A DNA stretch of 64,000 nt from Ceratodon purpureus (Eukaryota > Streptophyta > Bryopsida > Pseudoditrichales > Ditrichaceae). Made by a program: the position numbers and the translations under genes. Shown here piece after piece: positions 25,068-36,600 of this stretch. The stretch spans positions 14,821,985 through 14,885,984 of the forward strand of contig CM026433.1 of the NCBI GenBank assembly GCA_014871385.1, in the 5' to 3' direction. Each line of letters opens with the position of its first letter. Position 1 is the first letter of the stretch. Under the pieces are notes generated by a model. The model saw only the letters and a list, made by a program, of their open reading frames with translations, was not told the DNA's origin and ran no database searches.

Positions 25068-25109
25068 CGGTGTCAATCTCGGTATAGTTAGGCCTCATTT
25101 CTACTAGTG
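25068..25109 (-). repeat. CACTA right terminal inverted repeat
   Basis: As reverse complement it starts CACTAGTAGAAATGAGGCC and then shares AACTA, ACCG and ACACC blocks with the left end. ATT follows at 25110-25112, matching ATT before the left end. Confidence 0.8.
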
Positions 25110-25112
25110 ATT

Positions 25113-26274
25113 GTCCTGGAATGGGCGTTTTTGAAATTTGGGCAGGGTCCCACGAAGCCAAAAATACTTGAATTTTTTTTATTTTTTTATTCCAAAAAGT
25201 ACTTTTTGAGAGCTTTCTAGGGGTATTTTTAAATTTTTTTTTTGATGAAGGGGCGGAAAGTTATGGCTGTCTGAACCCAAAATGCCACTCCAGGGGCAGC
25301 ATGGGCAGTATGAACCTCCAATGAGAACGAAGGAGGTAGTTTGACTTTTTCATGAAGATCAGGGTCAGGTCAAGTCGGTCAGATGTGGATACAGGGAATT
25401 TTGGGGGGGCGGGAAGACTCCTTCTCAAGGCGAAGTCGCAGGGGGGAGAGGGGGGACTTGGAAATAGCAGATCAAGGAGGAGGGGCAAGGGTGCGAGGGC
25501 CCTGGGCGAGGGGGGGGAAAGTCCCAACTGGACCGGGTCGGGCTGTCAAGGGGCGGAGCGGCTCGTTGGGGCTGCACGGGAAGGAGGCACCACAAGCCCG
25601 GCGGTCATGGACCAGGGTCTTGTGGGCCGGGCCAGGGCTTCCACTTCAGGTGCGGGGACGGATGCGACGACTGTGTCTGCAGACATAGTCGGAGTGAAGT
25701 GTGCACACAGACTATGTCTGTGTGTGTTTTCTATTTTTTTTTTAAATCTATTGAGATGGGGCTAGAGTTCAGGAGGTATGCAAATACAAAATACAGCAGC
25801 ACAGAAAAAAAAATCAATACACCTGATCAATGATTCGAGGGGTCGAACTTCTGCTCAGCCTGCAGACAGAGAACATGAAAAATAAATCAACCTGGACAAT
25901 GTGTATCGACCATGCTGTAAATGAGCATTGTACTACTGCATCTAAAAAAAACAAGGCCAAACAAATCAGTAACTACCAACTCCCTAGAAGCCACTGACAT
26001 GTGAGGCGACTTTGACTAGGACAGCACATGAAAGATGAAGGATTCCAGTTATCACATTGTCAGAGCAAGTGAGGTGGAATTCCAAGCATCCAATGTCATT
26101 CAGATTCCAACCACTAAGTAAGACTGAATCTGTCACATAGAATTCCACCGAAAACTTCACTGCCTGACTACTGCAAAGTCTGATAGAAGAACCTATAAGT
26201 TTAGATCTGAAAGTTCTTCTCCAGCAGTTCAAGCTCAAGTCGTCATAACCTCTAGCAACCTGTATTATTGAAAG
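25113..26274. other. piggyBac 5' region, G-rich
   Basis: This is the resumed left part of the piggyBac element after the CACTA insertion. From about 25390 to 25680 the plus strand is very G-rich with GGGG runs. No gene is seen. The block AATTTGGGCA at 25136 also occurs near the left ends of the smaller related elements. Confidence 0.6.
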
Positions 26275-29200
26275 ATGCCACGACGGGGAGCAAGGTCATG
26301 GAGGGGGAAGGAGGTAAGTGAAGCTTTGACATGTTTTCTTATGAGATTCAAACCACTCTAACCATTTCAGATTGCTACTTATTTACACTTGTTTTTGTTG
26401 ATATCTATAGGAAAGCTTTTTGGAAGCTCCTCGACGCAGCTTACGGTTACAAACCAATCAAGCATCAGGGAGTTCGAACTTCCCTCCTCCCTCATTACCT
26501 TCACCTCCACCTCCTACTCCAATCCAACCATCAGATCCTCCCTCACCTCTTCCCACACAACCTGTAGAAATTGAAGGAGATATATATGCTTTATTACAAG
26601 CACAAATTGGTGAATCAAACTCTAACTTCTCTGACAGTCAAGAGAGCTCTGGAAAGGATGGGAGGGATAGTTCATGTGAACACCACAGTGAAGACAGCTT
26701 CGATGAAGGAGACTATGGTTTTCAGGAAGACAGAAGTTTGGAGGACCTATGGTGGCCGGATGAATCTAACTACGACGTCAACAAGTTCAATGCAAAGTTC
26801 AAGAAGAGAAGAAGACACAACCATCGCAGTCAGAGAGGGGAGGCATCGGGAGAAGGCGGGGAAGGAGGTCTGCAGGAAGAGGTTTGCCCTGAGTCGGACA
26901 GAAGGTTTGCGGAAGAGGGAGGTGAAGGGTCGCTGCATGCGATCAGGGTGGGGAGCGGGGACCATGCACAGTGGGCGGGCAGGGGGGGACGCTCATCGGG
27001 GAGCGGGGAACGCCCTGAAGGAGCGGGGAGGGAGCCGTCGGCGGGGAGCGAGGGAGGCCAGGGAGGGAGCGGGGAGCGCATGAAGGGAGCGGGGAGTGAT
27101 GTCGAGGGCGGGCGGGCTGCTGAGTGGGAGCGAGGGAACACTGTGGGGGGAGCGGGGTGGGGACGGGGTGGCTGGGTTGACGGGGTTGAGTTGGGTGGGG
27201 AGAGTGTGCTCGGCGGGGCAGAGGGAGGAATTGGGCTGGATGGGTTGGTTGGGGAAAGTGGCTCCCCAACGGCTCCATACAGCCTGGGACCGCATGGTGC
27301 CCAGCTGTATGGGGTTCCGCCAAGTCACGCAGGAGCCATGCCTTCTCATGGTGCAAGCTGGACCACTCAAGGAGCGGGGCCCTCAGAATTTGTGGACGGA
27401 ATTGGAGGGCCATCAGAAATTGCTGGGGATGGGCTGAGGGGTTTTGGGGAGGTCGGGGTAAACGAAGCATTACCCACTGAATTTGATGGAGGGGCTTATG
27501 GACCAGAGCAGTTTATGAACGACGGATTAGAGCATGGTAGAGGCAATGTTAGAAATCATCGAGCACAATTCGGAAGTCATGATGGGCATACTAGTGTTCA
27601 TTTTTCAAGGAGAAGAGAGAGGCTTGAGGATTATGCACCACCTACTTTGGAGACCAAAAGTGAGGATTACGAAAGTGATGATTTTTTGACTGAAGAGGAA
27701 AATGAGGGAGGAGATGTGGAAAATTCCAACGACATAAAATATGTGTTTAGAGATTCATCATGGAACAAAACGCATTTTACTTATGATCCGAAGCCTCGGG
27801 AATTTATTGGTGTTTCGATGTCAAATATATTTTGGAGGTCATTACCTACTATGATGCAATTATTTGAGGTTTTCTGGACACATTACATTTTGAGGGACAT
27901 TGTTCGGGAAACAAATCGTTATGCGACGGCGGTGGACAACGATGGAAATACAATGGGGGGTGTAGGTTGGGTTGAGTTTACCGTGCCAGAATTGAAGGCG
28001 TTTATGGCCATATGGTTGTATATGGGTATGAAGCGTCAACCACACATTGAATCTTATTGGCATAGAAGGGATTCAATTTATCATTGTTCAACCATTTCGA
28101 AAGTTATGTCCCGGACTCGGTTCAAAAGCCTCACAAAATGTTTACACATCACCAATCCAGCTACATATGTACGTGACAGAGATTTACCAGGGTATGATAA
28201 GTTGGGGCAAATTAGATGATTGATAGAAAGCATGCAGGAGAATTGTAAGAAATTGTGGACTTTAGGGAAGTTTTGTACGATTGATGAAATGATGATACGA
28301 TACAAGGGTTCATAATGTCCTTTGAGACAATACATGCCTCAAAAACCGCAAAAATGGGGCATAAAAGTATGGTGCTTGGCATGTTCCAAAACAAAATATG
28401 TATGGAACTTCTCTATTTATTGTGGCAAAAGTCAAGTAGTACGGGATGAGCAACGGGTTGCTAGAGGAGAACCTAAATTAGCGCACAATGTTGTATTGGA
28501 TTTGGCAAGTGCAATTGAGGGAAAGGGCCATGTCATTGCCATGGACAATTTCTTTACAAGTGTTGGATTATTTAGAGATTTACTATCAAAGTCAATTTAT
28601 GCAACCGGGACAATGCGAGCGAATCGAATTGGTGTGCCTCTTGTGTTGAGAAATACAAAGGTGTATAGGAAAGAAGAGCAAGGTTGGATGGATTGGAGGA
28701 TGCATGAGTCAAGGTCTATGGCGGCCGTTGTATGGAAAGATAAAAAACCGGTTTTACTTTTATTGACTCATGCACAACCAACCACTACTCCCGGATTGAT
28801 TGTGCAAACGGTGCCATGTCGGAATGGAGCCATTAGAGAGGATATTCCAACATCGCCGATGCATTTGGAATATACAACGCATATGCGTGGAGTAGACGTC
28901 GCCGACCAACTCCGAGCATCCTATTGTACTCAAAATCGGTCGCATAAATGGTGGCATCGAGTATTTTTTTTCTTACTTGATATGACCGTCGTGAATATGT
29001 TTTTGATATATATTGACAAATGCAAGAATTCATCACCCGTTCGCAAGCCAATGAGTCATCTCCAATTTAGAACCGATTTGCGTGAGGCATTATTACATAG
29101 GTGGAACATGCGGGAAGAAGATGACTTATGTTCTCCACGGGGGGGGGGGGGGGGCGGGGATATTGCTACCCCGTACATTCCACAAGGGGAAATCCTTGTG

Positions 29201-29385
29201 TGGTATGCAATAAGTCCAAGGAGCATAATGGTAGAAGACCGCATTACTATTGCCCTTCTTGTGAAAATAAGTTTATGTGTTTCAAAGGACCGAACTCATG
29301 TTTCCAAATATATCACGAGGGCCTTCGCCGACAAGGCCCACATAATGTAAGTTTTATACAAAACTATAATTTTATGTTTACCTAA
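26275..29385 (+). pseudogene. piggyBac transposase, decayed
   Basis: Exon 1 (26275-26313, MPRRGARSWRGKE) joins in phase, across a 97-bp GT-AG intron, to a long exon from 26411. The N-terminal half is acidic and Gly-rich. The DDE_Tnp_1_7 catalytic domain runs from about 27730 to 29100: FIGVSMSNIFWRSLP, MAIWLYMGMKRQP, TIDEMMIRYKG, MPQKPQKWGIKVW, MDNFFTSVGLF and MRGVDVADQLRASY. The three catalytic Asp sit in IDEMMI, MDNFF and GVDVADQ, and all are present. The Cys-rich C-terminal zinc domain (NPCVVCNKSKEHNG, YYCPSCENKFMCF) is in another frame, after a 16-G run at 29139-29154. Two stops interrupt the catalytic frame: TGA at 28217 and TAA at 28313. The enzyme normally cuts and pastes at TTAA. This copy is probably inactive. 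Confidence 0.9.
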
Positions 29386-30976
29386 TATGAGTAATTATGT
29401 TCATTGATTTGGTGTTTTATATCCTTCATTCTTTAGGTATAATATTGTTATGCTTTATCCATTCAAAATTGTATTTAGTGAAAGTAAGAGTAGAAAATAA
29501 ATTTCATTACTTCATGTTGGCAGTATTTTTTTTTTTTTTTTTTCTTTGATCTAATCTTCCCATCTTCCTTCCGTCTGAGTGGATTTTTTTTTCTTAGTTT
29601 ACTTCTAAACAACGTTTGGCTTACATTTTTTTTTACTAGAATCTTTATTTATTTCAGAATTTCTACACACAAGATTTCATTGGTGAGAGAAAGCTTACAA
29701 AAAAATATATGTCAATCTTGTTAGACGTTATAATGACTTTCATCTTCTTAGAAACTGAATTTATAATTATAGGTAGAAGGGAATTGAGGAAATAATATAT
29801 AACATAAAAAATTTAAAAAATACTACAATGTCAAAAATTACAAATGTCAAAAAATACAGTCACTGATGGAGGAGGGAAGACAGGGACGAGGGAGGGGTGC
29901 AAGGGGTAGGGAAGGAGCCATGCATTTGGAGCCTGAAGCCCCCGAGAGCGAGGGCGAGGTGGGCTGAGCCACGAAGGCAGGCTGGTTCAGCCACCGTGGC
30001 AGGCAGCTCCACCATGGCGAGGCGGACTTCAGAGGCGGGGCGGGTCTCAGAGGCGAGGCGGTCCTCACAGGTGGGGCGGGCATCAAAGGCGAGGCGGGCA
30101 TCAAAGGCGGGGCGGGCCTCAGAGGCGGGGCGGGCATGAGGGGCGGACCAGGCCTCGAAGGCAGGGCGCTGTCAGGGGCGGGGTGGGCGTCAGGGGCGGC
30201 GCGGGGAAGGCCACCGTGCCCAGGGACGGGAGGGGGGCACGTCAGAGGCCGGGCTGGGTTGGCGGGGGAGACTTGAGTGGGGGAAGAGGGGTGGGCGGGG
30301 AGGGGGGGCTTATGAGGGCTGCGATGAGGGATACGGGGCCAGGGCCAGTGGACACGCCTGGGATTTGGCCTCCCAGGCCTGTATCCACTGCCCAACTTTG
30401 AAAACATTCTGATTTAGCTGAATTTGAACATCTCTTTGTACTATTGATATATTTTTATGTTTTTTTTTTATATTGCAAGAGTTCACGTAAAGACTAATAC
30501 TTTCACCGTGTGGATTGCCTAAAATTTAAAAATTATGACGGCAATGAATTTCCAACCAAGAACATTCATTTTGAGGGCCTTGAACCCTACTTCCTTTGCA
30601 GACTTGTTTTTGACATGTTATATTCATTTTCCATGTTTGAAATTTTGTATATATATTCCTATAAAGGTTATCTTCCAAAATATCAAAAACCCCCAACTTC
30701 TGTAGTGGAAAAATTTCAGTTTTCAAGTAGTCAAACGAAGCTAATCTCCTTGGGCAATATCAAAAAAAGTTTTTTTTCAAAGTTTAAATGCTATAATCTT
30801 CCCATCCGTGCGGTCAAAATTGCTAAAACAATTATGGGAATTTTTTGAAGAGCTTTACTCTAAGATCCTACGGTTAAAGTTTGGAAATTGCCAATTTCCT
30901 TTCATCAATTTCAGTTGCATTAGAAATGACAGATTTTGGACAATTTTGAGGAAATTTGATGATGGCCGATTAGGGG
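29386..30976. other. piggyBac 3' region
   Basis: Non-coding 3' part of the element. It contains a 24-base T-rich run at about 29528, a GC-rich minisatellite (30019-30150) and, from about 30700 to the end, AT-rich sequence matching the right-hand parts of the small piggyBac-type elements. Confidence 0.6.
30019..30150 (+). repeat. 18-bp GC-rich minisatellite
   Basis: About seven imperfect copies of an 18-base unit of the form GCGGGCATCAAAGGCGGG. The unit length is a multiple of three, so both strands show long open frames that are not genes. Confidence 0.75.
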
Positions 30977-31082
30977 TTAAAAAGAACTACAACAGATATT
31001 TCTCAATAATGATAATCATATGCTTAATCAAGCTACAGTTTACTTGAAATTCAATGCTTAGGCATGTAGAATTCATTTTAGC
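30977..31082 (+). repeat. 114-bp direct repeat copy 2, right part
   Basis: It starts at the right TTAA (30977-30980) of the piggyBac element and matches 8414-8519 with about four differences in 106 bases. With 9793-9804 it makes up the second copy, split by the element. Confidence 0.85.
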
Positions 31083-32240
31083 TTTTGGATTCATGTAGAA
31101 TTCAAAAGCTAAAGCAGAAGAAGAAATGAACCAGCAAGAAACAATAAAGTGTATTATTTAAACCATGTATCTAAGCGTATGTAGCAAAGAAAAAATATGG
31201 AATTGTTCATTTCAAATTAAAATTCCAAAACATTAGATTGTTTATGAAGAAGGTTTACTTGCGGGGTTCCTAGGAGGTGGAGTAACTTTCTTATGGTAAT
31301 CTAGCCTATTTATTGACCTACACATAATGTTGGATGCAATTAAGTCCAAATATATCTTTAAAACCCAATAGATAACTCTAACAAGTATATACACCATATA
31401 AACATGAAAGTCTACATCTTGAAAAAGATACACCTTCAGTAAACATCTTAAAAATTCATAACTTATTCTTATGGTTTCCAAAAAATATATTATAAAATGC
31501 ATTAATATCATCTTTTTATTGCAATTTGGATCCAATAAAAAATAATACAATTCAACAACAATTCTTCAAATAAAAAAAAATAGGTTGGTTTTCCTTTAAA
31601 TCATTACAGTGAACCACTTTCATATCACCGGTATAACGTTATATTCAAGTCCTTTACAATTTTGCAAACTAGAAATCCAGAAAACGTGAAACGTGTCTTA
31701 TATTGTCTACGTCCTATTGTATAGCAATAGACTTGTACTTTTGGTATAATCTCCTATGGGCACAAATTCAAAAAACTTGACAAAAAGACACTTAGTTTTT
31801 CTACTAAAAACAAACCGAAGCTCTTCTCTATCTCTTCTTTCTCCTCCACAATTCAATGTTATTCGGGGTGCATATCTGCATATACATAATAAAATGCAGT
31901 CGCCAAGTCAGCTGGTGACTCAGTTGAGGTAAACTGAGGCTTGGAAAAAGTAACGGATAAAGAAAAGCCCCCATCCCAGTACGTGTGCAACACCAGCAAC
32001 ACCGCCCGCGCCCAGCACAAGGTCGAAACCACCCCTTCCCACCGACCCTGCCCCCGACCCCAAGACCGACCCCAAGACCGACCCTGCCCCCGACCCCAAG
32101 ACCGACCCTGCCCCCGACCCCAAGACCGACCCTCCCAGGCAGCCCCGGCACTTGAACAAACAGTGAACTTCACAACAAGGATGACGAACCCAGCACCCGT
32201 CACCTGAAACTCTCCCTTCGATACACACACTCACATACAG
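31083..32240. other. AT-rich intergenic stretch
   Basis: No gene is seen. A short hairpin (TTAGCTTTTG and CAAAAGCTAA) lies at about 31078-31112. The right end carries the 24-bp repeat array listed separately. Confidence 0.4.
32042..32134 (+). repeat. 24-bp C-rich tandem repeat
   Basis: Three 24-base units (CGACCCTGCCCCCGACCCCA then AGAC) and one 12-base half unit (CGACCCCAAGAC), followed by a partial unit. It lies about 1.5 kb before the DGD1-like start codon, just ahead of the probable transcription start region. Confidence 0.8.
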
Positions 32241-33650
32241 AGATAGCGAGAGAGAGATAACTTAGATCACTGACTTGGTGAAGTTACGGGAAGAAAGCCA
32301 TTCCATTCCATTCCACTCTGCGCTGCTCTGCTCTGCCTCACCAGTTGGCGTTCCTTGACCTGCTTCCGGGTCCAACCACGCCATGGACATGGCCATGGAT
32401 AATGCCCTCCGTGACCCTGGAGCCTGCTGACTCTGCTCTACTCTACTCTGCTCTGCTCGACTACCACTCGCAACTTGCAACTATTCGGGACGAACAACAA
32501 CATCACTCACGGATTCTGCGTATGTGCTGGTATGCGCTGCCCTTCTCTCTGCCTTACCGGACAGGGGGGTTTTTTCTTGCATTTCGTTTCTGTCGTCTGG
32601 GTTTCCAGAGGCGCGGGGATGTTTTCAATGGGTTGCGTTCGGGTTTCGTTTTCCAGGATTTGCATTTTGGAGTAGTTTCTGGTTTGGAAGGGTGAGAGTG
32701 CTGGAGGTAAAGGGTTCGGGGATTTGCAAGAAGGAGGAAGAGCTTGCGGGTGTTTGGTTGTGAGGGTTGGAGTGGAACTGGTTTTCATGGTTTGGTTTGG
32801 CTGCATTTTGGGAGCATTTTGGGAGCATTTTGGGAGCATTTTGGGAGCAGTTTTGGGAGATTATGTGTTGTAGAGGACATGGAGGGATTCAGGTTGATGG
32901 TGACGCGGAAGCAAACACTGTGTAGGTTTTGCGGTGTATTCGCGAGGGTTGCAACTTAGAGTGCGTGGGAGAAAAGGGATTTCGTTCTGTCGCGAGGGTT
33001 AGTTGGTGTGGAGGATACGCCGGAGAGTTTTGTTGTTACTGTTGGGTGAATTGCAAGGTGCGCTCAATTTGGCGTCGGAGAGAGGGCGGAGTGAGTCGGA
33101 GTCGTTTTGTGATGGTGTTTCAGTGAGGCACGCTGTGCTGTTGTGTTTCGTGTTCTGGGCTGCATTCACCTCCACGAGAAATGTGGAAAGTGTGTGACCT
33201 GTTCCTGAATTTCGCTTCGGAGGTGTCTGTTCTATTCACGTGTTTGTGCTCGCGGCTAGTTGTGAGAGGCGGTGCTTGGAGAGTCGCGCTCGCGGAGTTT
33301 CTGTGGGGTGGTTGAGTTGCCTGGGTTGGTAACGCGTAAGAGTTTTTGACCTGTTGAGGAAGGGCTTTATCTACAGCTTGAAGAGTAGTTTTTTCTCACC
33401 TTCTCTACGAGGTCTTTCTTTTGTCTTTTCCTCTTCGCGTGTTTCCCAAGGAAGAGTCACAGCGGTTGTCCTGATCTGCGCAATCTATTGATTTTGCAAC
33501 TGTGATTTCTGGTCTGTGGAGCTGTGCAGTTCTGTTTAGTAGGTTTTGGTGTTCGCAGCATTGTGGACTGGTTGAAGCGGAAGGGTTGTTGTGTAACCAC
33601 TTTGATATTTTTGCTGTTGTAGGTTTACTCTGGTGCTTTGACACGTAGCC
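32241..33650 (+). promoter_or_regulatory. Leader and probable promoter of the DGD1-like gene
   Basis: A GA-rich stretch at 32240-32262 and CT-rich repeats at 32310-32340 and 32425-32460 resemble plant core promoter and 5' UTR sequence. The 1.2 kb before the ATG has no long frame that continues into the gene. A TTGTTGTAG just before 33622 could be the acceptor of a leader intron. An 11-bp tandem repeat lies at 32802-32858. The transcription start cannot be fixed from sequence alone. Confidence 0.4.
32802..32858 (+). repeat. 11-bp tandem repeat
   Basis: Four perfect copies of GCATTTTGGGA followed by a diverged fifth (GCAGTTTTGGGA), within the leader region of the DGD1-like gene. Confidence 0.85.
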
Positions 33651-36600
33651 ATGGCTCCCTGGGATGCTACCGCCGACGCCAGGCCTGGTGTCGGAGCGGA
33701 GAAAGCCTTTTCATTCTTGTCCAAGAGTATTTCTGAAGTGCAAAAGTCTGCCGAGTCCGACATTAAGCTCATCAAGTCCCGTGTCAAATCGTTCAAGAAC
33801 CTGTCGGAGACTCTCGACAAGGAATGGGAGAGTCTGAAGTTCCCTGCTGTGGACAATCTGAAAAATTCTGGAAAGATCTTGAGGATGATGACGGACACCA
33901 GTAAGCAAACACCAGCAGGGAGCACAACATCGACTGCTGATTTTGGGTTTCTGAAAAGCCTCAGGCCAACCTTATCTGAATTTCAGCGCTCTTTCTCCGA
34001 TCCCGACTTCCAAACTCATAACCGAGATGATTCCAAGGGAATGGACCTTTGGCTCCGCAAGCCATCGTTTTCCAAAGATGCCGAGTCTGGGCTTGATTTG
34101 TTCTCCCGGAAGGCGCGTGAAGGGCTTCGAAATGAGTGGTCATCGTCTCGGAAGGTGGGCGACAGGAGGATGGTGGTTAGAGACTGGCAGAAAGGGACTA
34201 GGAGGAAAAAATCAAGCAGGAGATCGAAGCCATCATCTGTGGACGAGTGGGTGGATGATTGGGAGCCCTTGCGGCGCGTGAAAGAAAGCGTGAAGGAGAG
34301 TTTGCAGGAGCTAGAAAGCACTGCTGCTACCAGCAAGACGCCCTCGGAGTTTTTCGAAAACGTGAAGAAGACAGAATTTTACGAGAACGTGAAGAAGAAC
34401 TTGGTTAGTCATTCCGTTGTTGCCTACTTCTTTGTTCTGTCTCTCGGGGGGAGGCATGGTTAACAGTTTCATTTTATTTTTTTCTTATCGTTTTGGAATT
34501 AAAATAGTGTGTATAATTCACGTGCTGCAGAAGCTCTCATCAACCGCAGATGCAAGCAAGGAGCAATACGGGTTGAATGTAGCACCTTTGGATGTACCAG
34601 AGCTGCTAGAGAATTTAGTGAGGCAGTCTGAGCCTCTGCTCGATCACCTCGGTGTAAAGAAAGGTGCGTTTCTGTCGATTTCATTGAGCTTAAGTTTAAC
34701 AAGGAGATTTATTCTCTCTGGAAATGGCTAGCGAGAATAAGTTCTGTTTTGTCCAAATACCTCGTTTCGAAAAATACATCATGTTTGTTTGCTCAGATTC
34801 AAGGTAATACATTTTGAGAGGGCGTTTATTGAAAGCTAGTTTTTTTTGTACTAACTAAAATTTCCTCGTTTCTAACTTGGTGCAATTACTTCACGTGCAG
34901 ATGTTTCTGAGAAAGTCTGTGATCTCATTAGAAGTTGTAGGCGAGAAGATCAACAACTCTTTCAACCGACCAAGATGAAGAAAGAAGCTCGGTCAGGAAA
35001 GGAATCCAGCAAGAGTCAAGACAACCTGGACCTGCGTATTGCGAGTGTTTGCCAAAGTACGGGCTACAGGTACAAGGGCGGTTTGTGGAGTGACCATGAA
35101 GATGCAAAAGAATCCAACGAACAAGACGCTCGTCGTAATATTGCAATTGTTACCACAGCAAGCTTGCCGTGGATGACAGGGACGGCAGTGAACCCACTCT
35201 TCCGGGCTGCGTTTCTTGCCAAGACCGGGAAACAAAACGTTACACTTCTGGTGCCTTGGTTGTGCAAGCAGGATCAAGAGCAGGTTTACCCAAACAAGAT
35301 GACTTTTGATACTCCCGAGGAACAAGAGAGCTATGTGCGTGATTGGGTGGAAGCCCGTGTTGGATTCAAGTCCGATTTCAAAATTGCATTTTATCCCGGA
35401 AAAGTAAGTATTCATGAAAGTTCGTGAAGTTATTTCGCATGCTTATGCTACTTTTTGGCTGTAGTATGTGTGTAAGTGAATGTGAAAAACCCATAGCCGA
35501 AATGTGTGACGACTTATTTTTGCAGCACTCTGCTTATCCATTTGCAACAGTTTGAATCAGCTTAATGCTTGTCGACATGTTGCTTTTACTTGGCCTTGTT
35601 AGTCCTTTCAATCGTATTCTTATGTTACACGCATGTTTTAATGTTGCGCAGTTTTCGTCATACAAACGAAGTATCTTGGCGTCTGGTGATATTTCTGAGT
35701 TTATTCCAAAAGAGGAAGCTGATGTGGCTGTGCTCGAGGAACCTGAACATTTAACGTGGTATTATCATGGAAAGCGTTGGACTGATAAGTTCCAGCATGT
35801 TGTTGGAATTGTCCACACCAACTACTTGGAGTACGTGAAACGAGAAAAAAACGGAGCAGTCCAAGCTTTCCTGCTGGAACACATCAACAATTGGATGGTT
35901 CGTGCCTATTGCAACAAGGTATTACTTCACCCTGTTGTCCTTGCCTTCAGTTCTTGGTGCTTTTCTGCCTCTTCTGTTGGTCAGTAATCGATGAATCTAG
36001 ATTTAGAGGTGTGTTCCCGATATTTCGATCGTTTGCCGACATAATTATAACAGATTCTATACAAAGGTTGCACTCCTTAAGACTTCGAACATTCTAGCTC
36101 TGTTGTGATTGCTGAGTTTTTCATGTAATGAAACCAGTCGGTAAAATGTTTTTTCTGCTTGGACAGGTACTGCGACTTTCAGCAGCTACCCAAGAATTGC
36201 CAAGGGCTTCGGTTGTTAATGTTCATGGAGTTGGCCCAAGATTCTTAGAGACAGGCAAGCGATTGGCAAGTGAGTCTGAAGATGGGAAGCCCACCTTCTC
36301 AAAGGGTGCCTATTACTTGGGCAAAATGATATGGGGGAAGGGATACAGGGAACTTGTTGATTTATTTGTGGAGAATAAGGATCAGCTGTCGAACGTAGAG
36401 CTGGACGTTTTTGGAAGTGGTGAAGATTCTCACGAAGTCCATGCTGAGGCACAGCAGAATGGCCTCCGCATGAAGTTTCACCAGGGTAGAGATCATGGCG
36501 ATAATTCACTTCATGGGTACGATATTCACATTAGATGGTGGTCTTTTTGCTTTGCGCTGGTGTGAGCTTTTTTGATAGTTTCAACCAATTATGAGGTCGA

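Larger units (their letters stand above)
9821..25109. mobile_element. CACTA (EnSpm/CMC) transposon, 15.3 kb
   Basis: The element begins CACTAGTGGAAA and ends TTTCTACTAGTG, flanked by the 3-bp target duplication ATT (9818-9820 and 25110-25112). Both ends and the 3-bp duplication are diagnostic of the CACTA superfamily. Inside are a TNP2-type transposase gene on the minus strand (14218-19613 and perhaps further), a Transposase_24/TNP1-like gene on the plus strand (21244-24197), a coiled-coil gene (10699-12150, minus), an unplaced open frame (19942-20790) and a captured chaperonin-60 alpha fragment (12949-13989). The main frames are open and the ends intact, so the copy may be recent. It sits inside the left terminal repeat of a piggyBac element. 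Confidence 0.92.
9805..30976 (+). mobile_element. piggyBac element, interrupted by a CACTA element
   Basis: The left end reads CCCCTAAACGGCCAT after TTAA (9801-9804). The right end reads ATGGCCGATTAGGGG before TTAA (30977-30980). Apart from one base these are inverted copies, and TTAA is the target site used by the piggyBac superfamily. Between them lies a piggyBac-type transposase (26275-29385) in the same orientation. The left end is split by a complete CACTA transposon (9821-25109). Without it the element is about 5.9 kb. Its 5' part (25113-26274) is G-rich and its 3' part carries a GC minisatellite. Two small elements in the window share its ends. Confidence 0.88.

Noticed and set aside
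26747-27470. Pro-rich minus-strand frames
   Set aside because: Antisense of the Gly/Ser-rich, GC-rich transposase N-terminal half.
29847-30407. 186-codon Pro-rich minus-strand frame and plus-strand frames
   Set aside because: Translation of the 18-bp minisatellite and surrounding GC-rich DNA, no start context or splice sites.
31828-32234. Gly-rich minus-strand frames
   Set aside because: Translation of the 24-bp tandem repeat in the DGD1 upstream region.
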